Shown here piece after piece: positions 63,606-64,000 of a stretch of 64,000 nt of DNA. Made by a program: the position numbers and the translations under genes. Under the pieces are notes generated by a model. It was not told where the DNA came from. It saw only the letters and a program-made list of their open reading frames with translations, and did no database searches. Positions within the stretch are counted from its first letter, which is position 1. The number at the start of each line of letters is the position of its first letter. This DNA comes from Lachnospiraceae bacterium G11 (GTDB taxonomy: Bacteria; Bacillota; Clostridia; Lachnospirales; Lachnospiraceae): NCBI GenBank assembly GCA_900103495.1, contig FMWZ01000015.1, positions 60,869-124,868 of the forward strand, written 5' to 3'.

Positions 63606-63634
63606 ATTAAAGCACACCGTTATTTTTCTGTCAA
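63606..63634 (-). promoter_or_regulatory. Promoter of the ABC-ABC-T-A-S unit
   Basis: Minus strand: consensus -35 TTGACA (63634-63629), 17-nt spacer, -10 TTTAAT (63611-63606). Confidence 0.75.
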
Positions 63635-63650
63635 TATGAAAACGCAGACA

Positions 63651-63674
63651 TGCAATTGGGGACAGTCCCAATGC
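63651..63674 (+). repeat. REP-like dispersed hairpin, copy 3 (divergent)
   Basis: TGCAATTGGGGACAGTCCCA followed by ATGC. It shares GCA, TGGGGACAG and CCCAA...TGC with copies 1 and 2 but in the opposite orientation, and lies 17 bp upstream of the -35 of the transporter unit. Confidence 0.55.
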
Positions 63675-63826
63675 CATTAAGTTAAGATTTCTATCTCTTG
63701 ATAATACGATAACTTCGTGGCGATATTCAGCATTTTTATTAACTGCCAGGTTTCCTTACAAGTTTGTGGTACGCAAATAAGACAGGAGCCAATCCTGTCA
63801 CATGGGATCTTTAGCGGCAACTATAT

Positions 63827-64000
63827 TTATACCCGATTGCCAAGAGGCACGTATCGCCTGGTGCGAACCTTTCTTTTAAAAGACCTTCCCGGACGAACAT
63901 CGGTCAAGTAGCGAAGAAGCATTTCCTCAATCTCGGCATTCTTTATCCGATGTATCATGAAATCGCGTCCGGTGATTATGGCATCAGAAACCGAAATCTT
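63827..64000 (-). CDS. Unrecognised protein, C-terminal 57 residues (cut by window edge)
   Basis: An open minus-strand frame enters from beyond 64000 and ends with TAA at 63827-63829. The visible tail reads KISVSDAIITGRDFMIHRIK at the window edge, then continues to NRV; it is basic (RPGRSFKRKVRTRRY). No family is recognised. A 7-bp hairpin (GACAGGA/TCCTGTC, 63781-63799) follows it with only a weak T tract. The frame is likely real but short, so the call is tentative. Confidence 0.4.
   Translation of the reverse strand, partial: KISVSDAIITGRDFMIHRIKNAEIEEMLLRYLTDVRPGRSFKRKVRTRRYVPLGNRV

Overview
The window looks like a chromosomal segment of an anaerobic, motile Lachnospiraceae-type Clostridium (Firmicutes). 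This is inferred from gene content and order: the dgt-dnaG-rpoD-trmK macromolecular-synthesis operon, class III ribonucleotide reductase, PPi-dependent phosphofructokinase, indolepyruvate:ferredoxin oxidoreductase, ECF vitamin-type transporters, and a NifU-like/GGGtGRT pair typical of gut and rumen Clostridia. Strong GGAGG-type ribosome binding sites and sigma-A promoters fit too. No phage, IS element, rRNA or CRISPR array was recognised. A Butyrivibrio/Roseburia-like host is plausible but unproven.

Layout. 1-5.8 kb (all minus): an M29-like aminopeptidase cut by the window edge, a small membrane protein, a 54-aa basic protein, then hypB - Fe-S flavoprotein - hypA behind a clear promoter. 6.0-12.3 kb: nrdD with a fused redoxin domain and NrdR-like boxes, a TPR lipoprotein, and a TetM-like GTPase fused to a YacP/Rae1-type NYN nuclease domain. 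12.4-14.1 kb: a TGS-domain nucleoside (uridine-type) kinase. 14.2-19.1 kb (plus): a self-contained PTS operon (RAT element, LicT, IIA, Enzyme I, HPr lacking Ser46, IICB). 19.1-21.3 kb: a chemoreceptor behind a c-di-GMP-I riboswitch, and tRNA-Gly. 21.4-26.8 kb: a DUF6033-like protein and the trmK-rpoD-dnaG-dgt operon. 26.9-30.4 kb: an ECF transporter (T, A-A, UPF0397-type S) and two tRNA-Leu genes. 30.4-37.4 kb: Mbeg1-like hydrolase, TrkH/TrkA, a second chemoreceptor, and a DHH phosphoesterase. 37.5-41.6 kb: iorA-iorB-paaK-ACT aryl-acid operon. 41.7-49.4 kb: YhhN protein, a degenerate GGDEF-EAL protein, an amino-acid ABC importer with a DMT exporter, and pfp. 49.5-51.3 kb: a PD-(D/E)XK nuclease-like gene lying between two non-coding arrays of a short motif that alternates in orientation with spacings of about 22 and 30 bp. 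51.3-53.1 kb (plus): NifU-like scaffold and GGGtGRT protein. 53.2-63.6 kb: a TetR regulator with two pairs of half-ABC transporters around an ECF S-A-T module. 63.8 kb to the end: the C-terminus of an unrecognised gene.

How parts work together. The transporter block appears to be two divergently evolved but co-regulated transcription units: both promoters carry a palindrome with core TTAGC-N4-GCTAA just after the -10, and the TetR gene closes the second unit. Its gene mix resembles streptococcal haem/siderophore loci, so metal-chelate uptake is a reasonable inference. c-di-GMP signalling appears twice (riboswitch on a chemoreceptor; an EAL protein with lost catalytic residues).

The least explained signals are the phased motif arrays around the nuclease gene, the GTPase-NYN fusion, the NifU-like/GGGtGRT pair and the TetR/ABC/ECF block.
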